In this document: positions 22,340 to 33,702 of the stretch, in pieces | How positions within the stretch are numbered: the stretch's first letter is position 1 | Layout of the letters: each line of letters opens with the position of its first letter | Source of the DNA: Sanghuangporus weigelae | Taxonomy: Eukaryota > Basidiomycota > Agaricomycetes > Hymenochaetales > Hymenochaetaceae | Reading direction: 5' to 3' | NCBI GenBank assembly: GCA_033182465.1 | Contig: CP137326.1 | Span: 1,240,001 to 1,304,000 of the forward strand | Length of the DNA stretch: 64,000 bases | Notes under the pieces: model-generated | What the model was told of the DNA's origin: nothing | Databases searched by the model: none | What the model saw: the letters and a program-made list of their open reading frames with translations, nothing else | Position numbers and translations under genes: made by a program

Positions 22340-24576
22340 ATGACAGACATGGATGAACACGAGAAGATCAGTCGCTTGGAGCCTGGTGAGGAAGGATCTG
22401 ATGTGGCAGCAGATGACCAGACCGCCCCACCGACTTTCGATGCCTCTGGTCCATCGTCGACAGCTGTATCAGCAAGACAGGGACCCGGTCAGCGGCGCAA
22501 CTTCATCATATCGTCAAAGTTGCCTTCTGTCCGACCATTCTATGGGATCATACAAGACATCCGCTCTAGAGCTCCTTACTATGTTAGCGACTGGACCGAT
22601 GCTTGGAATTACAGAGTGATTCCAGCGACTTTGTTGATCTTCTTTGCAAAGTGAGGGATTTTCTTATCTGATCTTTAATCAGTCTATTAATACTTCATCG
22701 GACAGTGTACTGCCCGGAATTGCATTCTCTCTAGACTTGATAGAGACAACTAATCAATATGGTGTCGCGGAAGTTCTGCTGTCATCATTTATGGCCGCTT
22801 TCATCTTCTCCATCTTTGGCGCTCAGCCGCTTTGCATCGCTGGCGTCACAGGTTGGTCAAAAGCAACACAAAATTGCTCTGTAATTAAACATATCAATAG
22901 GACCCATAACTGTCCTGAACAAGACTATCTTTGATATCATAGAAAAACAGGACGATGCCCCGGACTACCTACACTTCGTGGGTTGGGTGTATCTCTGGGG
23001 AGCGATTTTGCATTGGATCACCGCGGCACTGAACTGTACGTTCTCCCTTACCTCGGGGTTTGAGCGAAACTTGACTTGACTTCCCATCTTACTTAGGGTG
23101 TAACTTCCTTAAATATGTGACCCGGTTCTCCTGCGATACTTTCGGCTTTTTCGTCGCCTGGGTTTATCTGCAGTACGGTGTTCAAGTCGTGACTCGTCAA
23201 ATTTCCCACTCGACCATCGAAGGAGCCTTCGTGCAGATTATACTTGCTCTCGTTATGCTTGTTACGAGCTTCGTCTTTCAGTCGCTTGCACGTACGACGT
23301 ACTTCCATAGACATGTTCGCCGATTCTTAGACGACTATGGCATGCCCATCTCGCTCGTTGTAAGTATGACATCAAAGGCCATTCAATGTCTTTTAATGGT
23401 CATTTTCTGTAGGCTACTACTGGCTTAGCATACTGGGGCCGATTCAACACTGCCAATCCCGAAACTCTACCGATCTCTGGCGCCTTCCAGCCCGCTGGAG
23501 GGCGTGACTGGCTTGTAAGATTCTGGAAGCTACCTGGTAAATGGGTCGGAATAGCCTTCCCGTTCGGTTTCGTGCTTTGGGTACTCTTTTTCTTCGATCA
23601 CAACGTTTCGGTAAGTTGACTATTCAATGCTATGGAACAAACGACACTTATTCACGATTCTCTAGTCACTAATTGCACAAGGCTCCGAGTTTCCTTTGCG
23701 CAAGCCTCCTGGATTCCATTATGATTTCTTCCTTCTGGGTATTACGACCTTCATCGCCGGACTATTGGGTGTACCAGCACCCAATGGCCTCATTCCTCAA
23801 GCTCCCATACATACGACATCTCTTCTCGTAATGGGAAGAGCTAGAAAGGACGATATAGAAGAGCCGAAGGAGCAGATCGATCCGAACGCAACTGGCAAAC
23901 GTGTTGACGGACCTTATCCTGAGCCGGACCCGAGCCCTGCTCGTCACGAGGTGCCCGTCGCAGTTGTCGAACAACGCGTTTCGAATCTCAGTCAAGGCGC
24001 CATGTGCCTTGTTCTCTTGACTGGTCCGTTCTTGCATGTTTTGCATCTCATTCCGCGTGGTGTTCTGGCTGGTCTATTGTGAGTTTTTAAAGGGGAGGTC
24101 GAAGATGTCTTCTGACGCGACGCCTGTTTAGCTGGTTCATGGGTGCAGATGCTCTACAAGGGAATGGGGTTACGACAAAAGTACTTTATCTCATTCGTGA
24201 CAAGCGCTTTACGCCTGCGAATGAATCACTACGTAAAGTCCGGAGGTCACGTATCATCTTGTTCTCTGTGATACAGTTGATCGGATTCGGTGCAACGTTT
24301 GCCATCGTACAGACTATCGGTGAGTACATAGCCATTGGTCTGAGCTGCCTGTATTGATGAGAATTACCAGCTTCAATTGGGTTTCCTATAATTATCCTCC
24401 TTTTGATACCGGTTCGGACTTATCTTATCCCTCTGCTGCCGTTCACAGAGGAGGAACTTGCAATTCTGGATATGCCTACCGCCTCGCCATTTGTAAGCTT
24501 TTACTATCGTCTAGTTGTTGTTATACTCATGAAGCTGAAACTCTAGACCATGGAATCCGTTGGCGGTTCACTGTAA
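22340..24576 (+). CDS. BOR1: BOR1-type borate/anion transporter (SLC4-like)
   Basis: A polytopic membrane protein of the HCO3-/borate transporter family. After a polar N-terminus come RPFYGIIQDIRSRAPYYVSDW, the first helices (VLPGIAFSLDLI, AAFIFSIFGAQPLCIAGVTG, then PITVLNKTIFDII), further helices (GWVYLWGAILHWITAALN, RFSCDTFGFFVAWVYLQYG), a re-entrant region (ATTGLAYWGRFN), GFHYDFFLLGITTFIAGLLGVPAPNGLIPQAPIHTTSL, a short cytosolic loop, and C-terminal helices. The GLLGVPAPNGLIPQAP and HTTSL motifs are strongly conserved in yeast Bor1 and plant borate exporters. It should sit in the plasma or vacuolar membrane and export borate. Short introns interrupt nearly every helix pair. The last exon gives TMESVGGSL and a stop at 24576. 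Confidence 0.9.
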
Positions 24577-24729
24577 CAGTTCAATCTGAAGGGTTTACAG
24601 CTCTTCTTGACTGTACCTGTTCGAGAACTACCAAAATGTTCCGGAGACTTATGCGTTTCATTAAACAAGCAAAAAGGATGTATTGCGGAGTATCTGGTAT
24701 ATGTAAAGTAGATAGGAACGGATGGAAAT

Positions 24730-25596
24730 CTAACATCCTGAGTTGTCAATTCCCGAATTCAAGATGAGAGCGACGATTAACCTGAGGAACAGTCGTCAGG
24801 TATAAGCCTTTCAAGGGTCATTCAGTTTTTCATACCCATATAGTCCCAGTACCTCCGCAAAAATAAGGATGAGAACCATCGAAACAAATACCCGTGATTC
24901 GTATACGTATGCCCGTACACACTTGCGAGATGTAAGATGTGGTAGAAGCAACCTGAACAAAAACAACGTACCGAGTCGCCAACAATACCAATAGCATATC
25001 CTGCTGCAAGGCCTGTACAGCCGCAAGCCAGCCCAGCCGCAAGGTGTAAAAATCCGCTAAACAGTGAATAGGGTTGCGATGGGTTTACTGTGAGTGCGAC
25101 GCCACAAGTAAAATCAACACGTCTCGGTTAAGTGAACAGCTCTCGACCGACGATGAGGAGGCAAGGTAGACTTACGCGCGCCGGCTATGAGGACTGAAAC
25201 GACCAACCCGTATACGGCGATGATACCGGACATGACTACGGGTATTAGGGACTTTCATGGGATTCGTTAGCTTGGTGTCCGCTGAATATAAGCGACAACG
25301 GGTATGGACATACCTTCATGATCAACTCTGGTCTGAACGTCCCTAATCCTGCAATCCCGATGCCAGCTTTCGATGTTCCATAAGCCGCACCAACAGCTAT
25401 ATAGTTTCTCTTAATCACAGAAAGGTCGACGCCGAACAGGTAAGTACGTACTGCTGAGGATCATCTATACGCGTGCAAGCGCAACGTCAGTCAAGAATTC
25501 CCTGTCCTCATTTTCGAAGCTTTATTAACAAGGACATACTGCCGAAGACACACCAGCGAAGCCAAAGAATGGCGCATAAGGCGGACAGACCGACAT
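24730..25596 (-). CDS. V-type H+-ATPase proteolipid subunit (c', Vma11-like)
   Basis: Six short exons were joined: [37 protein letters not shown] with [46 protein letters not shown] with [13 protein letters not shown]; and [21 protein letters not shown], then [10 protein letters not shown] and a stop at 24730. Four membrane helices of the 16-kDa proteolipid are present. The Glu in LIFAEVLG is the proton-carrying residue of the rotor ring. [14 protein letters not shown], where subunit c usually has VRGTAQQPRLFVGM, favours subunit c' over c. It converges on the borate transporter. Its start lies only about 230 bp from the transposon nest, so the nest occupies its distal upstream region. Confidence 0.87.
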
Positions 25597-25823
25597 TTTT
25601 TAACGTTGAGAGGAAAGATGAAGGTGAAGGAGAGTGTACATATAGAAAGTGGACTCCGACCATTTATTTCCTCTTGTGGCGATCAACGCAATTATATAAG
25701 CATCCAATGAGCTGAAATTCTATCTTTCTCAGCAAACTCAAGCTTATCACAAAATCGATTGTTCTGCCTATGAGATGATGAATAAAGCAAACCAGTATAC
25801 TAGTACTGTGGGATTTTGGACAG
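25597..25823. other. VMA11-like gene upstream region
   Basis: About 230 bp between the proteolipid start codon and the edge of the transposon nest. It must hold the core promoter and leader of the gene; no single box is identified. Confidence 0.35.
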
Positions 25824-26888
25824 TACAGGCATTTACTGGTCCTTTGAACACCCAACACAGATCCACTCATACACAGCACAACAAACACTTTTAGAAAAAA
25901 CTAATTACATATCTCAGTAGCCTGCTATGGAGGCTACATGCTGAAATTTATTTGAGCTGTAAAATGTGCAGGAAAAATTAAATCGTGCATGTGAAAAGAG
26001 TAGGGTAAATATCACAAAATTAACTCCTTTGAACACCTTGTGACACTACTGTCACACTAGTGCATAATTGCTGCCCGTCGTTGTGCTTCTGCCCCTATCT
26101 CTCCTCTCATGACCGTCTCTGGCCCCCTGCTGCCCTCTCATCCCTCTGCACCTATCCTGCCATAGAGGATGGTAAAGGGAGGAGAAAAAATTGTTGAATA
26201 TTTAGTGAAATAATAAGGAGAATTAGCGATATGAGATCTGCCCAATTACATAATAATGTCAATCAGCCTGCCTGTCACGCTTTTCAAGTCACCTTTGTTG
26301 TATGTCTTATATATATTAATTCATTAGATAGCTCTTTTGTCACAAAAACTAGGCTGAATGTAAGGTAGGCAAAAGTTAAACTCGACAGTGTGTGATGTCA
26401 CGGTCACAACCCTAAACTTTAATTAGTGTTTCCCCATTTGGAAGGACCCTTATGGCCAAATCTCGAGGCTGGAAAAAAAAATTTAATGTTAAAGTGTGGA
26501 GTACACAGATAGCTCAGCCCTAGAAGACATTTCAACAAGAGTTCTTGCACCCAAGGCTCTCTGAACATAGTGACATCCATACTTGAGTATCATTAGTGAC
26601 AAGATCTTTTAGTTAGACAAGCTGATTAATAATGCTTAGTAATGTCTATATATAGAGTTCTTAGTAATATAGACCCTGGCCAAAATTGGAGGGTAAGTTT
26701 TACAAAATGCAGAGAAATGACTTCTAAAGCATTTTATACAAAAAACTTTTTTCTGAAATTCTGCCCTCAAATTTTCAAATTTTTGAGAAATAAGATCTGT
26801 AGCTACAGGCATTCATTTACTAGTCCTTTAAACATGTTAGGGAGTAGGCCCGGGGTTACACCGTGTTAGGGAGTAGGCCCGGGGTTAC

Positions 26889-28375
26889 ACCGGTTTGATC
26901 CTTTTGCCTAAGCAGCGGTGTGTTGTGCAGAGGTGATCTTATCTACCCACGTCTGGCTGTACCACGCGGTCCCTTACTAGCCTTCCTAGTCGCGGTCCGA
27001 GTTATGGATGCTTTCAGATACGAGGTAATAGTAAAGCAGGTTGGGATTTCCAAGAGGCGTGATAGTACAAAGCACACAGTAATAGCTCGCTGTAGGGCAA
27101 GCTTTACACCAGTGTGGTAAGAGGATCGAAAGATGGGGAAATGAGGGCCTAATCCTACAACTATTTATGCTCCCAGATATTCCATTTTCCGTCCTATTTC
27201 TTACTCATCCTGTCTCCACTTTACTCCACTTTCCTCCACCATTACATCTGTTCCTTTGTCATCCTGCTGCGCTTCGCTCCACTTTGCTCCAATCTTTGTA
27301 AGGTCGTCTCCACTATGACAGAATTCTTTGGAGTTGCTGACTGAGACAATAGAGGTGGTGCTCCGATATGGAATGCTCCACTGTCAGTACTCCATAACGA
27401 TGTCATTGCCGTCATTGAGTGGCATCTTTGCTCTTGGAGCGATGTAGGCTGCTCGGTATGTGATTCTTCGGAATTCATCTCGAGGTCCAGCGAGGGTAAG
27501 CATAACTCGCACGTCAGTGTTAAGGTGTCGGGTCGGTGTAGAGTATGGTCCAAGGCATATCATGAACTGCATAAGCTCTGCTGGTGGGTTCTGCTGGGTT
27601 CTGGTGACTAGCCATGCTTTGCCTTCGTATCGTATATCTCGAATGTAGCGCCATATCCTTCGTTGTATAAGGAGTTGTAATTGCTTGGTTTCCAGGTTCG
27701 CATCTCTCGGTAAATAAAGGTTTGCCTGTATCGTAGATGCTGGACATGGTGTGTGCAACTCCGGTCTATACCATCCAATCATTCTCCAAGTTATCGGGTT
27801 CGCAGTTCGAGGGGTCCGAGTTGTGATCGTGAGTTCCTCTCGTTTCTTGGGTACTATTGGGCTTGGTGGATTGGAATGCATTGTATCCTGAAGGTGTCGC
27901 TTGGTTTCGATGTGACAGTCACGCGTACCAACCGTTGCCGTGCATACTAAGTAGTATACTTCATAAAGGACCATGTAAACTCGTGCACAGACTTGACAGT
28001 GCTGAAATGCCAGTGAGGTCTCCATAAACCTTATTAGCCTTTAGCCTTTTAGCGTTTAGGCTTTAGTAGTTGTGCTTCTGGACTTCTAAGAAGTTTGATC
28101 GCTTCTTTTGATCGAGGTCGCTCTGGTTGCTTGGTCGGCGGCGTTAGAGTGGTAGTCCGCGGTAATAGGCGGTCGGCGGTGTTAGCTGTTAGCGGGATTA
28201 CGTATCCGCTTCGGTGCTTCTAGCGCTCGGGTGGTAACGGGTTACTGTTGCCTAGGCCGCTCGATTGCTTGGGCCTTTGATAGCTGGCTTGGTTACCGGT
28301 CGCGTTTGGAAAGCTGATCGTGTAGATCTGTTGATCGCGTTGATCCTGATGCGAGATTTTGAGCGGATCCTTTCA
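26889..28375. repeat. Direct tandem repeat, copy 1
   Basis: First copy of the ~1.49-kb unit. It starts at GGTTTGATCCTTTTGCC, repeated as GGTTCGATCCTTTTGCC 1488 bp later. The two copies differ only at scattered bases over their whole length as far as I compared them by eye. Confidence 0.8.
27384..28025 (-). CDS. Unrecognised 213-residue frame inside the LTR-like repeat
   Basis: A single open frame read against the repeat. Residues include VCARVYMVLYEVYYLVC, then a basic middle and a C-terminal part with MIGWYRPELHTPCP, LQLLIQRRIWRYIRDI and AYIAPRAKMPLNDG. I recognise no domain, and no reverse transcriptase, integrase, protease or nucleocapsid zinc knuckle is present. The matching frame in the second repeat copy is broken. 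It may be chance, a captured host exon or an accessory frame of the element. Treat it as a fossil frame. Confidence 0.3.
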   Translation of the reverse strand: METSLAFQHCQVCARVYMVLYEVYYLVCTATVGTRDCHIETKRHLQDTMHSNPPSPIVPKKREELTITTRTPRTANPITWRMIGWYRPELHTPCPASTIQANLYLPRDANLETKQLQLLIQRRIWRYIRDIRYEGKAWLVTRTQQNPPAELMQFMICLGPYSTPTRHLNTDVRVMLTLAGPRDEFRRITYRAAYIAPRAKMPLNDGNDIVMEY

Positions 28376-29852
28376 CACCGGTTCGATCCTTTTGCCTAAG
28401 CAGCGGTGTGTTGTGCAGAGGTGATCTTATCTACCTACGTCTGGCTGTACCACGCAGTCCCTTACTAGCCTTCTTAGTTGTGGTCCGAGTTATGGATGCT
28501 TTCAGATACGAGGTGATAGTAAAGCAGATTGGGATTTCCAAGAGGCATGATAGTACAAAGCACACAGTAATAACTCGCTGTAGGGCAAGCTTTATACCAG
28601 TGTGTTAAGAGGATCGAAAGATAGGGAAATGAGGGCCTAATCCTACAGCTATTTATGCTCCCAGATATTCCATTTTCCATCCTATTTCTTACTCATCCTG
28701 TCTCCACTTTACTCCACCATTACATCTGTCCCTTTGTCATCCTGCTGCACTTTGCTCCACTTTGCTCCAATCTTTGTAAGATCGTCTCCACTATGACAGT
28801 ATTCTGTGGAGTTGCTGACTGAGACAATAGAGGTGGTGCTCCGATATGGAATGCTCCACTGTCAGTACTCCATAATGATGTCATTGCCGTCGTTGAGTGG
28901 CATCTTGGCTCTTGGAGCGATGTAGGCTGCTCGGTATGTGATTCTTCGGAATTCATCTCGAGGTCCAGCGAGGGTAAGCATAACTCGCACGTCAGTGTTA
29001 AGGTGTTGGGTCGGTGTAGAGTATGGTCCAAGGCATATCATGAACTGCATAAGCTCTGCTGGCGGGTTCTGCTGGGTTCTGGTGACTAGCCATGCTTTGC
29101 CTTCATATCGTATATCTCGAATGTAGCGCCATATCCTTCGTTGTATAAGGAGTTGTAATTGCTTAGTCTCCAGGTTCGCATCTCTTGGTAAATAAAGGTT
29201 TGCCTGTATCGTAGATGCTGGACATGGTGTGTGCAACTCTGGTCTATACCATCCAATCATTCTCCAGGTTATCGGGTTCGCAGTTCGAGGGGTTCAAGTT
29301 GTGATCGTGAGTTCCTCTCGTTTCTTGAGTACTACTGAGTTTGGTGGATTGGAATGCATTGTATCTTGAAGGTGTCGCTCGGTTTTGATGTGACAGTCAC
29401 GTGTACCAACTGTTGCCATGCATACTAAATAGTATACTTCATAAAGGACCATATAAACTCGTGCACAGACTTGACAGTGCTGAAATGCCAGTGAGGTCTC
29501 CATAAACTTTATTAGCCTTTAGCCTTTTAGCGTTTAGGCTTTAGTAGTTGTGCTTCTGGACTTCTAAGAAGTTTGATCGCTTCTTTGATCGAGGTCGCTC
29601 TGGTTGCTTGGTCAGTGGCATTAGAGTGGTAGTCCGCGGTAATAGGCGGTCGGCGGTGTTAGCTGTTAGTGGGATTACGTATCCGCTTCGGTGCTTCTAG
29701 CACTCGGGTGGTAACGGGTTACTGTTGCCTAGGCTGTTCAATCGCTTGGGCCTGTGATAGCTGGCTTGGTTACTGGTCGCGTTTGGAAAGCTGATCGTGT
29801 GGATCTGCTGATCGCGTTGATCCTGATGCGAGATTTTGAGCAGATCCTTTCA
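28376..29852. repeat. Direct tandem repeat, copy 2
   Basis: Second copy of the ~1.49-kb unit, ending in CCTTTCA at the right border of the insertion. The unit boundary at 28374-28376 lacks the 29-bp opening motif found twice at the start of copy 1. Confidence 0.8.
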
Positions 29853-32703
29853 AAACAGTACCCTTCCTTTGAACACCCTGCATTTACTCACTCAAACCTC
29901 TGATTTGCAACTCGAAATTTTTATCATAGGTGCATAGAATACACATGAATCATGCTGTGAAATTGCAGCAAAATACCATGTCCCATTAAATCCAGAGAAA
30001 TTATTTACTACTGAATTTCAGTAAAACTCAATGAGAAACAATGAATCAGGTGAATTTTGCTATTCCTTTATGCTTTGAGCATGGCCCAAAAGTAGATATA
30101 TTTATACTATGCTACTGTAAGTACATGTAGTCTAGTTTTTGTGGCAAAAGAGCTATCCAATGGATTAATATAAGACCTACAATAAAAGTGACTTGAAAAG
30201 CGTGACAGGCAGACTGATCGACAGTATTACATAATCAGGTGGATCTCATCTCACCAATTCTCAACAATTTTTTCTCCTCCCTTTACTATCCTCTAGGGCA
30301 GGATAGGTGCAGAGAGATGAGAGGGCAACAGAGGGGCAGAGACGGTGTAGACTATCAGACCCTCTTAAGCAGTGGTGAAGGCGGCTGCGTTCGACCACAG
30401 GGAGGTGTCGGCGATGTCAAAGATCGGAGAGGTAAGAAAGGGTGCAACTTGCGGCTAGGCCTCCTAGATAGCTCGATGCCGCAGCGAACGATTTGACCTG
30501 GAAGCACTGCCGCCGATTGGAATGCACGCTTAGTCATGGGGAGAGCTCAATCGTAAAGGCTGGAACACGGTCGATGTATAGAGGGGCGCCGCTGATAGTG
30601 CACTGGACGGATGCACCGACAATTACTAAGAGATCGGCATCCTCGTTGATCTCCACAACGAGGGCTCGGTCGGCGATCGAGTGTAAGGTCTCAGCGTCGT
30701 GGATAAGTAATAGAGCGATGGTGTCTATGGGTTGTGACGGCGTCGGCGACCACTAGAGGAGTGATGTCCTCGCCGACCACTAAGAGGGGAACTCGGTCGA
30801 TGATCGCTTGGATGGCCTCGGCGTCATAGATAAGTAGTAGAGCTCCGGCGTCATTGGGTTGTGCGTGCGTCGGCGATCACTAGAAGAGCGACGGTGTTGC
30901 CAATTGTCAAGAGGGCGATGGCATTGCTGACTCTCAAGACTCGGGGTAACCCCGCTGATCACCTGCGAAGTGGCGGGGGAAGCACTTGCCCCTAATATTA
31001 CCTAAATGGGAGTGGAGTCTTAGGTCAGTGCGTGATCCTTGGTGGAGGCGATAGGGAGCGAAGCGACTAAAAGAGAAGAGAGGAATGCACTTGGATCTAT
31101 TCTGGACTTCTCTAGGACACTACATACATGAGGTCTTTATATACTGGGAAATACTGGTGAAGAGCGTAACAGAGGCGGCAATGGTAACGGCGTGTCACAG
31201 GCGCGCAATCGGTGCGAGCCCGAAGATTGGGGCGCGTCGCGAAGCTGCCAAGACACGGGCGCACACCAATCGGGTTGGTGGCGATTGGTGCTATAGTGCG
31301 CCGCACTTGCCTGTACCGGTACGTCGGTACAGGCCCCTCAGTACTCTGTACAGTATAACATCGTACGGCGACCGCTACACCTCTGCCGCTCCTTAAGACC
31401 TTCCAACCGCCACTTCTTAAGACCTTCCAACCGCCTCTCCTTAATTTGCCGCTCGACCAATAGGTCCGCCGCCTCCCGTCTTTTGAAAGCGAGTTCGGTC
31501 CCTCTCGAACTCGAACCAGACACCCTTAGACCACCCTCCAGACTTCCCAAACTGAGTATGCTTGGCCAGCCGCGTCTTCTGATACGTGGGCGCTTGGGAC
31601 GCTGCAGCGAATGTATCGGCTACGGCGGCGGAAGGATATCAAACCGTATAGCCGATGGAATATTCGTCGGCTCCTGTTGATTGGCTTATCCGACGTCGGG
31701 TAGTGGTTTTACAAGGTCCCAGGTACCACGTTTCATGTTCATACTATACCGCTTCGAGCGCCGAGTCCGATTGTCGGACGCGGCGGCCACTCGCGTATTC
31801 CCCTTTTTAGTATTATTGCTTCCCCTGACATTTCATATTCATGTGGTGCGACCACTTAGCGATCCGAGTGCGCCTGATGATGTGATGCGCCGCGCCAATC
31901 ACCGCCAGCCCGATCAGCGCACGCCCGTGTCTTGGCAGCTTTGCGGCGCGCCCCAATCTTCGGGTCCGCACCGATTGCGCACCTGTGATGCGCCGTCACT
32001 ATCGCCGCCTCTGTGACGCTCTTCCCCAGCATTCCCTAGTATATATAGACCTCATGTATGTAGTGTTCAGGAGCAGTAGTTCAGAATAGATCTCAGTGCA
32101 CTCCTCTCGTCTCTATTAGCCCTTTTGCTCTCTATCGCCTCCGCCGAAGACCGTGTGCCGACACAAGACGCCGCCCCCGTTTAGGGAATAACAGGGGCAC
32201 GTGCTCACTCGCCATTGCGCAAGTGATCGGCAGAGCTATCCCCCGTCTTGGGAATCGGCGGCGCCATCGCCCTCTTGACAATCAGCGACACCGTCACTCT
32301 CCTGGTATTCGGCGACACCGTCGCTCTCCTGGTAATCGGCGACACCGTCGCTCTACTAGTAATCGCCGCCACTCGCAGGACTCGACAGCGCCGTCGCTCT
32401 ACTGCTTATTCGCGACGCCGACATCTTGACTCGTCGGCGGCTCTGTCTCGTACATTATCGGCGGCATCCCCTTTATACGCGGATCATACCATAGCCCTTA
32501 CGATTGAGCTCTCCCCACGACTGAGCGCGCATCCCGATCGGCAGCAGTGCTTCCGGGTCAAATTGTCCACCACGGCACCAAGCTGTCCAGGAGGTCTAGC
32601 CACGAGTTGGATCCCTTCTTACCTCTCCGATCTTTGACACCGCCGACGCCTCTCTGTGGTCGAACGCCGTCGCCTTCGCCGCTGCTTAAGAGGGTCTGAT
32701 AGT

Positions 32704-33322
32704 CTACAGCGCTGGCGTTGTTGGGACTGGGGGAGCCATCGGTGGTTCGGGTGTCATGTTCCGACTGCTGATCGCTGGCGTTGGTTCTCTTGGCTCGGTG
32801 AACGATAGCGATGTCTGAAGTGGGGGGGCGGTTACTGGTTCCTCCGGATCTATGAAGGTGAGGAAATGTTCGGACGGAAGGACGGAAGGAGCAACTGATG
32901 ACGTAGGAGCGTTTGATGTTGTCGGGCCTGTTTGTCTACTGCTTCTTGGAGTCCAGACAATTACACGTCCGTCTATGAGCGAGCCCCACCGTTTGCGTTC
33001 TTCAATCCAAACAGCGTCGTGGACTAGATCACCTTCGCCTCGGACTACGTAGCTGTTTCTAGATTCCGACCACCTGCTACCACTCGGGAGAGCGTCTCTC
33101 TGCTCGTCAGTTAGTTCCACGGTGATATGCTGGGGGCGGGACGGGGACCGGCGTGTTCGAGCGGGTCCGACCTCTGGTAACCGGCTCGTCTTGGAAGTTA
33201 ACGACTACGCGGAAAACTCCTATGCGAATGACGAACGATAGACTTATCGATGACTGGACCTTGTATGTTACCCACGAGCACGTCAAATGAGCACGCCACC
33301 AGATGCTGATACGGAGCGCCAC
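32704..33322 (-). pseudogene. Gag-like fossil fragment within LTR remnant
   Basis: Minus-strand frames rich in Pro, Thr and Arg (RGRTRSNTPVPVPPPAY; ELTDEQRDALPSGSRW) lie next to LTR-like DNA. Composition and place suggest the start of a retroelement gag region, but no capsid domain or zinc knuckle can be named. Broken remnant. Confidence 0.25.
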
Positions 33323-33603
33323 GTTGATGTAATCGGTTGTTGGGGATTAGACTATCGGGACACGTCGGAGTCGATTGGACAACGACGGGCTAGATAGGGG
33401 TTGCTCGGATGAATCCGGGATGGGCGCGGTGATGAACCGTCAATGTTAACTCCTTGCGTGGAGTAGCGATAGCGAGCGCGAACAAACATTTACGCGGGCT
33501 AGAGGTAGGTCTTACTATTATGTTAGGCGGCGAGACTAACAGACGTCGATCTCGAGGCGGCCAACACAACAACAATCAACAGGCTAAACGCGAGTTGCCG
33601 AGC

Positions 33604-33702
33604 TAGACACAAGCTATGTCGAAGTGAAGGTAAGTAGAATTCAGCAAACTAGTAGTACAAGAGTAGGTACCTATGTCGAAGTGAAGGTAAGTAGAATAGT
33701 AA
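33604..33702. repeat. Short direct repeat in LTR remnant
   Basis: The 29-bp stretch beginning CTATGTCGAAGTGAAGG and ending GTAAGTAGAAT occurs twice, about 57 bp apart. It lies within the LTR-type fossil. Confidence 0.6.

Larger units (their letters stand above)
26835..29852. mobile_element. LTR-type fossil insertion made of a tandem ~1.49-kb repeat
   Basis: The insertion begins TGTTAGGGAG and ends CCTTTCA, is flanked by the 5-bp duplication AAACA (26830-26834 and 29853-29857), and so looks like an LTR-type integration. It opens with a 29-bp motif present twice (26835-26892) and then holds two near-identical copies of a ~1.49-kb unit (about 26889-28373 and 28376-29852). I see no gag or pol domain, so it is probably a solo or tandem LTR relic rather than a full element. 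The high likeness of the two copies points to a recent duplication. The second copy is broken; the first carries a 213-codon open frame on the minus strand. Confidence 0.55.

Noticed and set aside
28376-28400. GGTTCGATCC as a tRNA B box marking a tRNA or SINE
   Set aside because: No cloverleaf, no A box at proper spacing, and the first copy has a variant of the motif.
26835-29852. Tandem 1.49-kb units as a CRISPR-like or satellite array
   Set aside because: Only two long units exist, with LTR-type borders and a flanking 5-bp duplication.
32704-33322. A host gene in the minus-strand frames of the transposon nest
   Set aside because: Composition and position within LTR-like DNA fit a retroelement remnant, and no host family is matched.
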